Origin: Chloranthus sessilifolius
Taxonomy: Eukaryota > Streptophyta > Magnoliopsida > Chloranthales > Chloranthaceae
Reading direction: 5' to 3'
Assembly: GCA_021018995.1 (NCBI GenBank)
Contig: CM037590.1
Coordinates: 82,058,097-82,122,096 of the forward strand
DNA: 64,000 nucleotides
Shown piece by piece: positions 11,362 to 23,526 of this stretch (positions are counted from its first letter, which is position 1; every line of letters starts with the position of its first letter). Position numbers and translations under genes: made by a program. The notes beneath the pieces were generated by a model. The model made no database searches, was not told the DNA's origin, and worked only from the letters and a program-made list of their open reading frames with translations.

Positions 11362-11795
11362 ATTTTGATCTTTTTAGTAGACCTAAGTTGTACTGTAATT
11401 TAGACTAATAAATTATTTGTAGCTGTGTTTAATCTAGAATAAAAGTACTATTGATTCTTTATGGAATTTTACAGAAATGGATAGCAGTAGCAGGGAAAAG
11501 CTAGAGCTACAAGTGGGGAGTAGCTAGCTCTATTTGCACTTTCTTTCCCCTAAATCTCATGCCATTTATGTTGAATCCCCTGTTATCTTGTTTAGTGTAA
11601 ATTTGTGTAACTATTATTTTTGTTGTGTGAAATTCTTTTTGTGTGCCTGTAAGCATTTTCATTACTATTGGTGAGTGTATGCTTGGTAGAAGGTCCTTAA
11701 ACCCTGAGTTGGAACTCCCAAATATGGAGGTGGAAAAGATCCTTACACCTTGACACACCACACTGAGCCCTATTGTTGAGAGTGAAGCAGGCGTC
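11362..11795 (+). other. A1 leader
   Basis: Sequence between primer site and gag. Its last part, from about 11670, aligns with the A2 segment just before the A2 gag start (LGRRSL... reading), so gag coding may begin upstream of the first clear ATG. Nothing else is recognised. Confidence 0.5.
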
Positions 11796-12853
11796 ATGGC
11801 TGAGAGGCCAAGGATATTAAAAGAATACAATGCACCTGGGGAGTACACCTCTCCCTTCTGCATTCAGTTTCCCTCTGTTGAGGGAAACTATGAAATTAAA
11901 TCCTCCACCATCAGTATGATGCCTTCATTTCATAGGCTGAGTAAAGAAGATTCGTACAAGCATATTGACCAGTTTTTAACACTTTGCACTACCTTTAACA
12001 TTGCTGGCTTGGGGCCTGAGGCCACTAAATTGAGGCTTTTTCCTTTTTCACTAAAGGACAAAGCCAGCACATGGCTATCAAAGCTCCCTGCCAACAGCAT
12101 ACAATCATGGAGTGACCTTCAAACCAAGTTCCTGGCAAAAAAATTTCCTATGAACAAAACAAGCCAGATGAGAACAAAAATTTTGTCATTCACTCAGTCC
12201 TCAACTGAGAACTTTAATGAAGTTTGGGAAAGATTCCAGGAGATGTTAAAACAATGCCCCCACCACCAAATCCCAATGTGACAACTTGTCCAAGTATTTT
12301 ATCAAGGAATTAATGCCAAGAACAGGGATATGGTGGATGCTTCCTGTGGTGGTAGCTATCTCCACAAGACAGCTGGGGAAGCTTGGGAGTTGTTGATATA
12401 ATAGGGGAAAATTCCATGCAGCAAGAATCTCTGTCACGCAATGACAGCCAGATTCTAGCTAAAATGGTGAAAGAGGCCACCGCTAGAGGTGGAATATACA
12501 AAGTAAAGGTGCAAGGTGATTTGGAGAGAAAGGTGGACAATCTGAGCTTGAAGTTTGACAAATTGACGAATGTGATGCAGCCCCGGATGGTTGCACAGGT
12601 GGAGGCTTGTCTGATATGCCAATCTCTCCCACATTCTATTCATGATTGTCCATCTATCAATCAATTTCTAGATTTTGTTATGGAGCAAGCCAATCCTGCA
12701 CAAACCTTTGGGCAACAGCCTGCTAGGTATTCTTGGAGGAACCACCCAAATCTGAGGTGGAGACAAGACTCATATCCTCAACCCCAGCAGCAGCAAATGG
12801 TAGCTCCTTACAGACCCCAACACAAGTTTAATCAAGGTTACCCACCAAGGTAA
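11796..12853 (+). pseudogene. A1 gag (fossil)
   Basis: Athila-type Retrotrans_gag: an N-terminal YTSPFCIQFPSVEGNYEIK block, then the core with HIDQFLTLC, KLRLFPFSLKDKASTWL and MLKQCPHH, and a zinc-knuckle-like CLICQSLPHSIHDC (spacing CX2CX4HX4C) at about 12608-12650, followed by a Gln/Pro-rich tail. A2 has the same block order with high similarity (30910-32310). The copy is broken. Confidence 0.8.
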
Positions 12854-14284
12854 AATTTCATGTTACCTGCCCCACAATCTAACCAGTTAGCTCTGCCCCC
12901 ACAACAACCCAGATCCTCTTCATTTGAAAAGCAGATGATGGCTTCAATGCAAAATCTGGAGAGCCTAGTTCAGACTGTCAATTCTCATGGATAGAGCATC
13001 AAAAAGATTGAGGACCAGCTTAGTTAGATCTGTAATGCTCTGAATAGGAGGGAGGAAGGAAAATTGCCTAGTCAACCCTTGACAAATCCAAAAGGTCAGT
13101 TTATTATTGGTGATGCATCCTCTACTCAGGAGGAAGCTAGTGCCCAGTGAGCCAAGTACTGGTAATAATTGTATCATATGTATGGAAAATTATGTGTTGA
13201 ATTGTGTTCTTTAGAATTTTGTTGGTTGTGTTTTGTGTGTTATGTTGGTTTGATTGTTTTGCTTTGTTTATGTTTTAATTGTTTGTCAATGAAAACGCGT
13301 GCCTTTGTATCATCTGAATCGGCTGTGTGTTTGCTGATGAATGGCTGAATTACTCTGATCATGACTTGCATGGAGATTGAGCTGAAAAAAAAACTATTTT
13401 AAGACTGCAATGTTGATGAATTGCTGATTGAAAATGGCCATAAATTTTGAATGAGAAAAATGAAGTACCTGTCTGTAGCTTGGTGCTCATGCACAGTGGA
13501 AGGGTGCACAACAACAGGTGGCACCAACCAATGTGCTGCACTGAGTTAAAAGAGTACAGGTTGTGCAAGAAATGCTCTCTCGCTGAGTTGGAGGGCTTGA
13601 TTTTACTGCGTGAACCATCTTTTGGCTCCCTCGCGTGCTAAAAAAAAACTAAGCACTGACTGAAAAAGTACCTCACGGAGTTGCTTTCTACTCCGTGAGC
13701 TGAATTTGTGTGCAAAGAATGCCTGGTGTATTATTCGGCGTGAGTACCGCATGAAGTACATTTTTGAAGCAAAAGGATGTCTCACGCACCTACGCCACTG
13801 TCGCCAACTCCGCGAAATTCACTGAGTGTCAAATGCCCTACTAAGCGACAGAGCCTTTCGCAGACTTAAAATCCATCTGTGCGACAATCCTACTCCACGA
13901 AAGCCATAAGCCAACTCTGCAAATCGTGGGATTTGCCCTTTAAACTCAGTGAAAACCCTCATTTGCTTCATTTTCTTCCTCTGCCCAAACTCACTCCGCC
14001 CAAAAGCGCTCCCATCTTTCTCTGTTTTCCTCCCCACAGCTTGAGCACTCCACCTAAAGGCTTTTCCTTTTACCATTTTGCTCCCCAACTATTCATGGTT
14101 ACTTCGAGCACGGCTTAGGGGGATTTGAGCCATTATACACACTTCTAAGTGGAACCCTAGCTCGCATTGGGTAAGCCCTGCAACTCTCCCTCTGTGCTTT
14201 GGTTGCTTTAGTAAATTAGAGAGAGAGAAGACAAATTGTGTTATTTTGGTGCCTATTTAGAGTAATATGCATTCTTTGAGGTTT
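12854..14284 (+). other. A1 spacer between gag and second ORF
   Basis: A Gln-rich gag tail to about 13150, then T-rich untranslated sequence. At 13560-13960 there is a looser set of CGC-containing words (CTCGCTGAG, CGCGAAATTC, TCGCAGAC) like those of the LTR U3 arrays. No pol domain is present. Confidence 0.55.
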
Positions 14285-17091
14285 GTGAACCCTGATTTTG
14301 AGATCTAGAGCACCTATGGCCAAGAGTTCAAAATTCATTGATACATTGGCGGCTATGTTGAACCCTGCTCCTAGTGGTAGCCTTGTGGCCACTAGGAAAT
14401 CCACAAGGATTACAGAGGCCTCCACATTGGAGACCTCTGAGGTGCCCACACTTGGTGTTGCTTCCTCAATCTTAAAGAAAAAAAGAAATTTGCTCCAAAG
14501 AAGAGGGCCAGAGAGCACCCACCTGCTATGAACCCTGAAAAATTAAAGAAGAAGCAGAAAAAGGGCAAGGCTGCGACCCCTATGGCCCCTGAGGTTGAGG
14601 AGGAAGTAAGTAATGAATACCTCAGGGTCCCCAATGACTTTATAGAAGCAATCCCACTGGAGGCTGAGACTATTTTTTATAAAGCCTATTTTGAGGACCT
14701 ACCAGTGACCTCTGCCTCCATTGAATATTTGACTAAGGCAACTCTGCTGCCACTGTTGAGCCCCTTATTAAAGCTGGGGTTCCCAAGATTAGTCAGATTG
14801 TTTTATTAGATTATGAGATTGAAGACTAGTGATGATGGGAACCCAGCACTGCTGGTACTGATCTATAATTTCGAAATGTTATTTAACCAGTCTAACATTG
14901 CAAGGGTACTAGGGATACCAGCTAGGTATGACCCTAAGTTTGGCTTGGGACCTCCCCTGACTGCCACCATTATAGAAATAGCCATGGAACTTACTGGAGG
15001 GATCATGGCTTCAGGAGATTCGTTCAGGAAGAGAGATCTGCACCCCAATATGAGGCTCATTGATGCAATATTGAGGAAGAATGTTTATTGCTCGAGTCAC
15101 GAGCAAGAGAGGAGGCCCCCATAGCTGATGCCCTCCTTTCATTTCACAGAAACCACCACTTGGATGCAGCCAAGTTAGTGTTTGAAGGGATTAGGGACCT
15201 GTGTAAGAAGGTGAAAGTACAGAAGAAACCACATGCCCCTCCCTATTGCAGGTTGATTACTGCACTGTTGAAGGATGGGAAATACCCCTTCAAAAGGGAG
15301 GAGAAGATAATGCCACTGAACCCCAAACAAAGTAGAAAGAAGTAGTGGGGTATCAATGGCACAATGATGGAAGAGAGGAAGAAGAAGGAATTATTGAGAG
15401 AAGCAGCCCCCACCATTGTTGAAGCAGCAACAGCTGCTGCTGCTGCTGTACCCTCTCCATCACTTGTGCCAGCCAGCACCACACTTACCACCCTTTCCAT
15501 ACCCCCTATCCCCACCCCAGTTCCAACCCCCTTAACACCACCTCCCTCCTCATCCCAACCATCCCAAGCCCACACAAGCCTAATACCCTTACCTGAGCCA
15601 CTACAACCCACATTCACCATGGCCTCCCTACCCATTACCACACCCTTACCTATTTTTCCAGCCCATACCAGCCCACCTGTGAAAATTGCCTACACCAAAA
15701 AGAAAATTATCCGAAGGCAAGACTCACACACAACCCCAGCCCACTTATCTCTCCCAACCTATTCCTACCCCTAACACCACAGCCATACCAGATCCAATAT
15801 CCACACCTTCTTAACCTGAAACCTACACCTTTGAAACCCACCATCAGCCTTTTGACACCTCCCCCACATTTGTCCCTGACCCATTCCAACCCATAGACCA
15901 GCCTATTCCATTTCCCACTTCCCATGAGTCACTAACAGGGGGAGACTTTTCCACTATGATGTCCACTATTCTAGAGGGCATCAACCTTGAGTATACCCCT
16001 CTCTCAGACTCCCCACACCCCCCTCACATTGACCCCCCATATCATACACCACCATGGGTCACTACCTTCACCCATAGGCCCACATCTCCATTCCAACCAG
16101 TTTCACTTATCCAACCCACACCCACAGCCATACCTAATTTACTACCCCAAATCCTACACCTCCTACTGTCCCTTCAGTCCCAAATGTAGTCCAATACCCA
16201 AACCCAACCATCCATAGAAACATATATTAACTCCATAACCCCCACACTCCAGCACCAGGCTTACTTAGAATCCAGCCTCCAAGCCATCCAATCCACCTTG
16301 GCCAATTTACCCCAACCATCACAGTCACCAGCTATCCATACCTCCCAACCTTTACCTACTCCACCCCTTTCCACTTTCACTGATGCCATTACCTAAACTA
16401 AGGATGAACCTATTCCAGAGGGCCCACCTACTGTAGCTACCTCTGATGCTATGACTAATGTGGATGGTCTAATACCCATCTCCTCCAAATCCATCTAAAC
16501 AGACTCTGATCTAGAGCCCCACCCTGAGCCTCCACACACCATTTCCAAGCACCCCCCCTGTCATTCTTGGCTAGTCATTCTTCAAGTGAGGGCCTCCCCT
16601 TGGTTCTTGCCTCTTTTTTTCCCAGCCCTTTATACACCACCCTCCTTCTTGCAATGCAATCCCATCCTTACATCAAGCGGGATGTTATGAAAGGAATGAC
16701 TACTCTTAAGACATCCTATGAAGCACAAATTCAACGCATGAAATGGGATACTGAGCAACTGTTAAGGGACATTGGGAAGGACTGGAATAATATGTTGCAT
16801 CTTTACAAAGCCCAAGAATGTTCAATTGCAAAAGAAAAGCTTAATGTTGAACAAGAAAAAATGGCTGCAAGAGAAAAATTGAGAGCTGATACCTTAGAGA
16901 AAAGGTTGAATGTCTCCAAGGAGATCAGGGCACTCCTTATTGGCCGAGCTGAATTGGCTGAACAGAAAGCTGAAATCCTTGAGAGGCAACTAGCTGCCAC
17001 AACTGGGAGAGTCCCCCCACCACCAACTGTACAGCAGAAGAAAGACAAAGGCAAGGGGGTTAAAATTAAGAATGAACCAGCTGACCCTTAG
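14285..17091 (+). pseudogene. A1 second ORF region (PF20167-like, linker, coiled coil; fossil)
   Basis: Three consecutive parts match A2. A basic N-terminus and a globular domain at about 14600-15330 contain the FPRLVRLFY, NFEMLFNQSNIARVLGIP and LRKNVYCSSHEQERR blocks, resembling the putative plant transposon protein domain (PF20167), a domain that in my view also covers the Athila env-like ORF. A Pro/Thr/Ser-rich linker follows at about 15400-16560. A charged coiled-coil end at 16567-17091 begins PYIKRDVMKGMTTL and ends in a Lys-rich tail. Function is unknown. This copy is broken several times. Confidence 0.6.
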
Positions 17092-18985
17092 ATGATTGAT
17101 GTTTGCACATGTTTTGAGTTAGGAGTAGTGTGTTGTACATACATTTTCTAATATAATGTAATGTCTTCTTGTTACTTCTGTATACTTATTCTTTGTTTCA
17201 TTTTTGTTTGTTTGTTTGTGTCTGTTAATGTATTGCGTGTTCTTTTTCTCTTTTGTAATTTTTGTTTTGTTAATTTTTACGTTTTATGCTTGTTGCACAT
17301 CTCACCTTTGAATCAGTGAGGACACTGCTCCTCATAGGTTTAGGGGTGTGGCAAGCTCTGCCAATGAAATAGTTAACCTAAGTGCAGTAGATGCCAGTGA
17401 GCAAGACAGAAACAGAACCATGTTCACCTAAGAATCATTAGAAAAATAAGAAATTTAAAACTTTTGCAGACTTTTAGGCATTACAATCTTTTAAGTTTTA
17501 ACTCTTCCTTCATGTGAACACCAAGTAAACTCACCTATATCAGTACTGAGTGAATCATTAAAGAGAGAAAAAGGAAAGGACATACTTAAAAGTTCAATGG
17601 AAGACCATAACCAGTGAGAGTTGGGCCTACAAAAAAAAAATTTCCTTCCTTCGAGGAGTGACTGAGGTAATTTTTCTAGCTCTAAGGACTGGCTGAGGCA
17701 AAGTCCTTACTAGAAGTTAGGCACCTCCAAGTTGAAGCAACTGACAGCACTCATGAAACCTAGGAAAGGATCAAGGCCTTCTCTTAGACAGTTTGAGCTT
17801 AAACAGGCCAAATCCTTCAACTGCCCTTGAGCACACACCTGTTGAGCCTTAACTCCCAATTTTTTGTAAAATACACCCGAGTACTTGTACCTGAACCTAT
17901 GGGCCTGATTCAAACCTACCCTCACTCTGAGAATTCAGAAGGTAAAGGAGAAGGAGCGGAAGATGGACAAGATAGGGTCAACATTGGGTGAATGGAGAAG
18001 AGATACCTAAAGTAGAGCAGTGTAGCAGCTGAGGGAAGAGGTGGCAAGTCATAAAAACAAAAACAAAAATATAAGAAAAGAAAGAAAAACAATAATGAAG
18101 AGGAGTGAGAGAAAAATCAAGAGGATAAGTTCATTGGAAAAATCAGAATGAAGAGGAGAAACTGGCCACTTCAAGGCTGAAAATTTTGAAAGAAAATGAA
18201 AGGTAAGGAACTACAAAGGGGTGAAGTCATGAATCACCTCCTTCACCTACTGATTTCTCAAATCTTGAACCCCTTTTCAACCTTACATTCTTTATAACCC
18301 ACTTCATAAGCCACATCACAACCCAGTTAAAAGACCTTGTGATCCAAAGTGAATGAGTTGTCATGTAGAGACAAGGAGTTGTCCAATCCATGGTGAGGAT
18401 ATGCCAATGATGCCAAGACTTAAGTGCTTTGCCTATGCTCATACTTATAGACCCATTTGGGGGCTATAACTGCTCTTGAGCTTGAGAGAAAATAAAACCC
18501 TCAAGGTCCCTTGTGAGAGTATACCCTGGTGAGCAATGGGTCTGATGTTGAATATATTGGGCATAGCCTACAACCTAATTTTTGAATTAATGATGAGCTC
18601 AGTGCTGACATACATGTGTTGTCCCCCTTGATGTGAGCTAATTGAAAATATTGTGCACTCAGGTAGAGTTTGTGATGATTAAATGTTTGTGCTTTTCATA
18701 TCCAAATTCCTCACATTTTTATTTGAATCAATGGTGAATTGATGCTCTATTTCTTGACAACGTACCTGATAATATTGCACCTTTGTTAACTATTTCATTG
18801 AGAAGTTTGTGGGTATCTTCACTAAAAACCCTCAGGAGACTTCACTCCTCTACTAGGGATCACCTAGGGGTTTAAAAGGTTTGGTATATATGCTAAATGT
18901 ATCCGTGCTCCCTATGAAAGTGGCTTTTCAATTTCTTAGAATAATTGTTTCAATTTTCCCTTTGCTCAGGGACTAGCAAAGATTA
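17092..18985 (+). other. A1 3' noncoding region
   Basis: About 1.9 kb without a gene. It aligns throughout with A2 36790-38660, and its last part with L1 (reverse strand 49784-50420). Shared blocks include GAGGACACTGCT...CATAGGTTT and GACTTCACTCCTC...GATCACCTAGGGG. Retention in three elements suggests cis functions. Confidence 0.7.
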
Positions 18986-18997
18986 GGTTTGGGGGTG
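18986..18997 (+). promoter_or_regulatory. A1 polypurine tract
   Basis: GGTTTGGGGGTG directly before the 3' LTR; identical in A2 (38660-38671). Confidence 0.65.
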
Positions 18998-21623
18998 TGT
19001 TATTCACTGAAAAGTACCACTTTTCACCTCTTAACCTAGCCTTTGATGGACCTTGAAGCCTACTAATAAACATGTGTTAAGTATGTTTTGTAGTTGGTAA
19101 TAAAATATACAGCTTAATGCAAAATCCTTGCTTTTTGGCCCAATAGAGAGAGAGAGAGAGAGAGAGAATACAAGTAAAGATGACAGCTGAGGCAAAGCCT
19201 GATGGAACACCTTGGGAGTTCTCACCATGGTGACTCACTGTTGCTGATCATCATTGACCAATCTGCAAATGAATGAAGATTAGCTAAGAAGGGAGGAGAC
19301 TATGACAGCAACAAGTGCAATGCACTAGAGTAGTAAAAGTTGGACTTCGCAGAGTTAAGGAGCTTCCTCGCGAAGTTAAAGATGTAGTGGAAGAGGCCCT
19401 CGCAGAGATAAGGCACACAATCAAGAGGCAAGTTGTAAAGCCATCACTAAGATCTCATGGCTTAAAACTCGCAGAACCTGCCCTTGCAAAGCTCTCACGA
19501 AGATCGAGCCCCAATGCAGCTACATGCAGAACACTGTGAGCTCATATGCACAAAGAACCAAAAGTCACCTCACAGAGTTCTCATGTGGCCTTAGATGAGA
19601 GAGACTCCCAGAATTCCTCCCGCGCAGATCTCTCGCACCCTAAAGCCATACAAGTTACTATGCGAGCACAGGAGCTCACCTGCGTGAGTACTTAGCAAGA
19701 AAGAGCTTCTAAAGCTCTACTGCGCGAGAAATCCTAGCACTCCAGATTATCTCCGCGACAGCACTACGATGCGAAGCAACTACGCGAATGAGCCCTTCCC
19801 ATCAGCCAAAGCCAACTCTACGAAGGCAAAGCAGCTGCGTGAATGAGCTAAAAGCAAATCCCAGTCCTACGAAGCACGAGCTCTCAACATCATAGCTTTA
19901 TTCAAGGACCTTTTGGGAATTTCCCAAGGCTAGGGCACACTTCCCGAGGTGCAGATTTTGAGGCACACGTCGCGAGGGTTAACCTCTTAAGAGCCAAGGC
20001 CATTTTCAGAGAGTATATAAACTTTACTTAGAGTTTATTATTTTCATCTTTCCTTCATCCTCTGCCGGCTGGGAGCTCTAGCAGGCTAGGGTTAGGGTTT
20101 GATACCCTCTGTTTTCCTATTTTTTTCTTCTCTCTTAGCTCAGAATTTGCTGGCCAATCCCCCTGTAAGTAGCTAGGTTTAGTTTTGTTTTAGTTTTGTA
20201 ATAGATTTTTGTATACATTGGGATCTTGCACGAGAAGTTGTGTATGGGCTGCAGCCAGGAGACAGTTCATCGTAAGTTTTGCTATTATCAATGAACTGTT
20301 GTTTTAATGCTTAATCAAATGTATAGATCTTATGCTTTCTTTAGATGTCTATAGGATCCATGTATTTGGGACTAGCCCATTTAGTTTCTAGTAGGTCTTT
20401 TGTTTACCATCTGATTTCCCTTGGTTTAATAGACACATGGAAAGCAATGTTAGATCTATAGTGAGATCCAGGGAGCTCGAAGGCCTGCAAACCACAGTGG
20501 TTGCAGTAGTTTTCATGTTCTTTCTCAGGCCTCTGTGAGATGGACAGACCGATGGGATACCCTGTGATCATTCAAGTGGACAGAGTATAGCCCTAAGGTT
20601 GTGTCCATCCGCATGTTTGAGAAGGATTCTTCTCCCCTGCACATGAGCTTCTAGAGCCTTCTGAGGAGGTTTGTACAGTAGCTAGCTCCCCTCTGTTCTA
20701 CCTAATCGATATCATATGTTAGATCTGATCTCTTGTAGTAATTGCAGCTTGAGGATGAGTCATTGCAGGCTATTTGTAGTAATGATCAGCTAAGCTAAAG
20801 GCTTTATTCAACCTGTTACATGGTCCTTTTTGTGAGCACTAGTGAGCAGTATGCCTTAGCAAAGCACTTAGGATCTTATGGGTTGGAATACCTATGGATG
20901 TCAGCCAGGTTTGTGCACAGATCTAGGGAGCTTGTAGCACTGGCATTACATAGTGCTGCAATAGTATTCATGACTAGAGCTGGTCTAGTGGCTGTAGAAA
21001 TGATCAGTCCACTCTTCTAGATTAGACTAGCGAATTTCTGGTTTAACTAATAGGATTTGACAGACTCTATCGGATACCCTGTGACCATTATAGTGGACAG
21101 AGTATAGCCCTAAGAGCGCCCCAAATGGCATGGGTTAAACTAGGAGCTTATACCTTGTTGAGGCTTTTAATAGCGTCTCAGCAATGAGCACTGCAGTGAC
21201 AGACTAAATCTGAGTTACATTACTGTATCATTAACTCTAGCTTTACCTGCTTACTTCTCCTAATTTTTATATTTTATTTTCACACACACTACCACCATCT
21301 TCTTCTCAACCCTTTCTTTAGGATTGGCATGTACTTTATTTTCCCTTTTTGTGTAAATTTAGTGTAGTCATGACACCCAACTCCCTTCTCTCAGGATTAT
21401 CAGATCTGGAGGCCTACTATCACTGCTCACTTTGGGCTCTTGATCATTTTCTCTGTGAGACAAACTCTTACTTATCAAAACTTGCTACAATAGACCCTGA
21501 ATCTTGTAGGTCTAGGATTACTTTGGTTGTGCTGAATTCATTCTTTTATATTACTTTGTTTTTAATTGATTTCCTCCACACAATAACATAAGAACACTTT
21601 CCCACCAAGTAGCCCAAGCAACA
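18998..21623 (+). repeat. A1 3' LTR
   Basis: About 2.63 kb, from TGTTATTCACTGAAAAGTACC to CCAAGCAACA. U3 holds a motif array (19340-19980) and a TATA box TATATAAA at 20014-20021. The first 100 bp and the last 200 bp align with the A2 LTR, the middle more loosely. It contains a (GA)n run at 19145-19166. Small ORFs inside are not genes. Confidence 0.85.
19340..19980. promoter_or_regulatory. A1 U3 array of CGCGAAG-like words
   Basis: Some twenty degenerate copies of words such as CTCGCGAAG, CTCGCAGA, TGCGAAGCA and CGCGAGG, irregularly spaced at about 20-40 bp and ending just before the TATA box at 20014. Matching arrays occur in A2 and L1. They look like a cluster of binding sites rather than a tandem repeat. 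Confidence 0.6.
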
Positions 21624-21885
21624 CCCGTCAATCGGCTAAGGCACTTTAAATGACGAAAATTTAAAGGAAATTAAAAGATAATGCGCAAGTAGGCCTGCCA
21701 ATCGGCTAAGGCACTAAAAAGGAAGGAAATGTAAGGAAAAAAAAAATAATGTGCAAGTAAGCCCGCAGATCGGCTAAGGCATGTAAATGACAGAAAAGTA
21801 GGGGTGAGTAAAATAAAAAATAGCAAAATTGTTAGTAAAATTCAATAATAAATAGCCAAATTTTAAGGAGAAGCTCTACAAGCTA
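21624..21885 (-). other. T2 leader with direct repeats
   Basis: Three copies of the AAGTAGGCCTGCCAATCG / GCTAAGGCACT unit followed by an A-rich stretch. It aligns with 9300-9654 of T1 and 62735-63036 of T3. Confidence 0.75.
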
Positions 21886-21903
21886 TCCCCAGCAGAGTCG
21901 CCA
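21886..21903 (-). promoter_or_regulatory. T2 primer binding site
   Basis: Minus strand TGGCGACTCTGCTGGGGA, the clearest tRNA-Arg-type Ogre primer site in the window, two bases from the LTR. Confidence 0.85.
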
Positions 21904-21905
21904 TC

Positions 21906-23526
21906 TGTGCAATCATGGGATTTTTTACGATCCCATCGCGGTGATGCGCTTGCTAACCAAACATATAGAGTCACCACCTGGAGCTTTTGGTGTCTCGAGA
22001 TACCTATATCATTTTTATAAGCACTGAAATGCCACAAATATGACTCTGAATCCGGTCCACACCAAAGGCTCTTGGGTAGGGCTTCGGTTATCGATTGGGA
22101 AGGTGTTAGGCACCCGATCAACCCACTTATCACGGTCACTACTAGTGGCCAAAATAAAAATTAAGTAAAAGAAAAGAAAATGGTTTCCTCTTACCCAAAT
22201 GGGTCTTAAATCCTATTTGTGCCCCTCCGTTCTTACCAAAAATTCGGCAGTGTAACGACACAAATGGGAGGATGAGAAATACTAAAAAGAGATAGCAAAA
22301 GGAAGGGGAGAGCTGAAGCCCTTGGGCCCTTGTAGCACCATAGGAGAGCCTTGTGTGGCTTGCTTTGATGAGATTTTGAAGGCCTCGTATGGTATGGAAT
22401 GGGATTCTAACTCCTAAGGCTTAAAGCTAAGAGGTAAAGTGAGAGGTCTAGGGGGTAGCACACACCTAGGCTAAGGATTTTGGATGTAAGAATAAGCTTG
22501 GAATGAGGTTGGGAGATTCTAAAATTTATGTGAAAATGGGGCACAAAAGAGAGGAAGAACTTCTCACTTTGAGCTCTTTCTCTCTTAAGCCAATTTCTCA
22601 ACTCTTAAAACCAGGGGAGGAGGGCTCTATTTATAGGAAATGGGTGGATTAGGAGACCACTTAGATGTTAATTAGGGTTAGCAATTAGGTAATTTTACAT
22701 CTAAGGATTACCTTTTCACACTTGAAAGGTGTGAAAAGGTCCTCCAATGATGGATGATAGGGAGGAGCCTTAAGTCACCTAATGGGTTGTAAATAGGGTG
22801 CAAAAGGGTGCAACAGATCTATCAAAACACACCCCAAAGACCCAGGTGGTCAACAAGTCAAACCCCAGACATGAAATTTGGGGTAAAACCAAAGGTTACT
22901 ATTCATATACTAATAGTTGCACCAGGTAAATGTACAGTAAAACAGTGCTGAACAGTAGCCTAGAAGTTGCCTTCGAGAGGGTGGGGTCCACTTTAATGTT
23001 GGCGCAACTAATAGTTGCGCTAGGCAAAAATTCTAGGAAAGTGGCTTGGCACAACTAATAGTTGCCCCAAGAATAAATATAATTGGCGCAACTATCAGTT
23101 GCGCCAAATCCCTAGGGGGGGCAGTTGAAATTACTCTTTGCCCTCCGAGCTCGCACCGCCATATCTTATGGTGTATAACTCCGATTGGGGCGATTCTTAG
23201 CTTGTTGGAAAGCTGATGACCTCTACGTTTCAATGGTATGAGATTTGATCATAGTAGAAGGCTGTAGCTAGTCCTAGTATACCACTCCTCTTCCAAGGCT
23301 CAGAAGGGTTAGGTCTAGGCTCGGAACGGGTTTTAAGGGTCAGGATTGGTTGCTAAGGGTTTGAGAAAGTTCTTAAGGGATCTAGGAGGATTCCTAAGGG
23401 TTTGGAAGGGTTCTTAAGGTTTCTAAGGTTGTTCCTAAGGGTTCCATACATGCCATCAACAGCTCGGAAGTGTGCCTCTCTCGAAATGTGTTTCGATCAG
23501 GCCTTGGGCCAAATTTGGGTGTCTAT
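21906..23526 (-). repeat. T2 LTR
   Basis: About 1.62 kb. On the minus strand, palindromes (23105-22911) precede a TATA box CTATAAATAG (22636-22627). By eye the first 400 bp from the inner end match the T3 LTR at roughly 85-88 percent. Confidence 0.82.
22911..23105. promoter_or_regulatory. Palindrome cluster in T2 LTR
   Basis: Full palindromes at 23001-23021, 23048-23068 and 23085-23105 plus a half copy at 22911-22925. Arms are GGCGCAAC and GTTGCGCC (or close variants) around a TAATA/TATTA/TATCA core. They lie about 270-470 bp upstream of the TATA box on the element's strand. Confidence 0.8.

Larger units (their letters stand above)
11137..21623 (+). mobile_element. A1: Athila-type element without pol, broken
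   Basis: Plus-strand LTR retrotransposon with a remnant of the 5' LTR (11137-11337), a primer site of the tRNA-Asp type, gag (about 11796-12853), a second ORF region (about 14285-17091), a 3' noncoding region, a polypurine tract and a complete 3' LTR (18998-21623). No protease, RT, RNase H or integrase is present, so it is a non-autonomous gag-bearing element (TR-GAG-like). Gag and primer site point to the Athila branch. The 195 bp shared by the two LTR ends differ at about a dozen places by eye, older than A2. The coding parts are broken several times. It lies in the T2 leader, and T1 appears to lie in its 5' LTR. Confidence 0.82.
21624..23526 (-). mobile_element. T2: Tat/Ogre-type fragment (leader, primer site, LTR)
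   Basis: Minus-strand remnant: leader with direct repeats (21624-21885), primer site (21886-21903) and LTR (21906-23526). A1 inserted in the leader, so the T2 body should continue left beyond the window. The LTR resembles the T3 LTR more than that of T1. Its outer end reads GTGTCTAT instead of GTGTCTACA and meets a repeat at 23524-23530, so the exact boundary is uncertain by a few bases. Confidence 0.8.

Noticed and set aside
19145-19166. (GA)n microsatellite
   Set aside because: An ordinary short simple repeat in an LTR; nothing more to say.
19315-19539. Small plus-strand ORF with charged helical look
   Set aside because: It lies entirely in the A1 LTR U3 motif array and has no counterpart frame in A2.
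22911-23105. Regularly spaced palindromes as a CRISPR-like array
   Set aside because: Only three to four copies, each palindromic, spacing uneven, and in a plant LTR.
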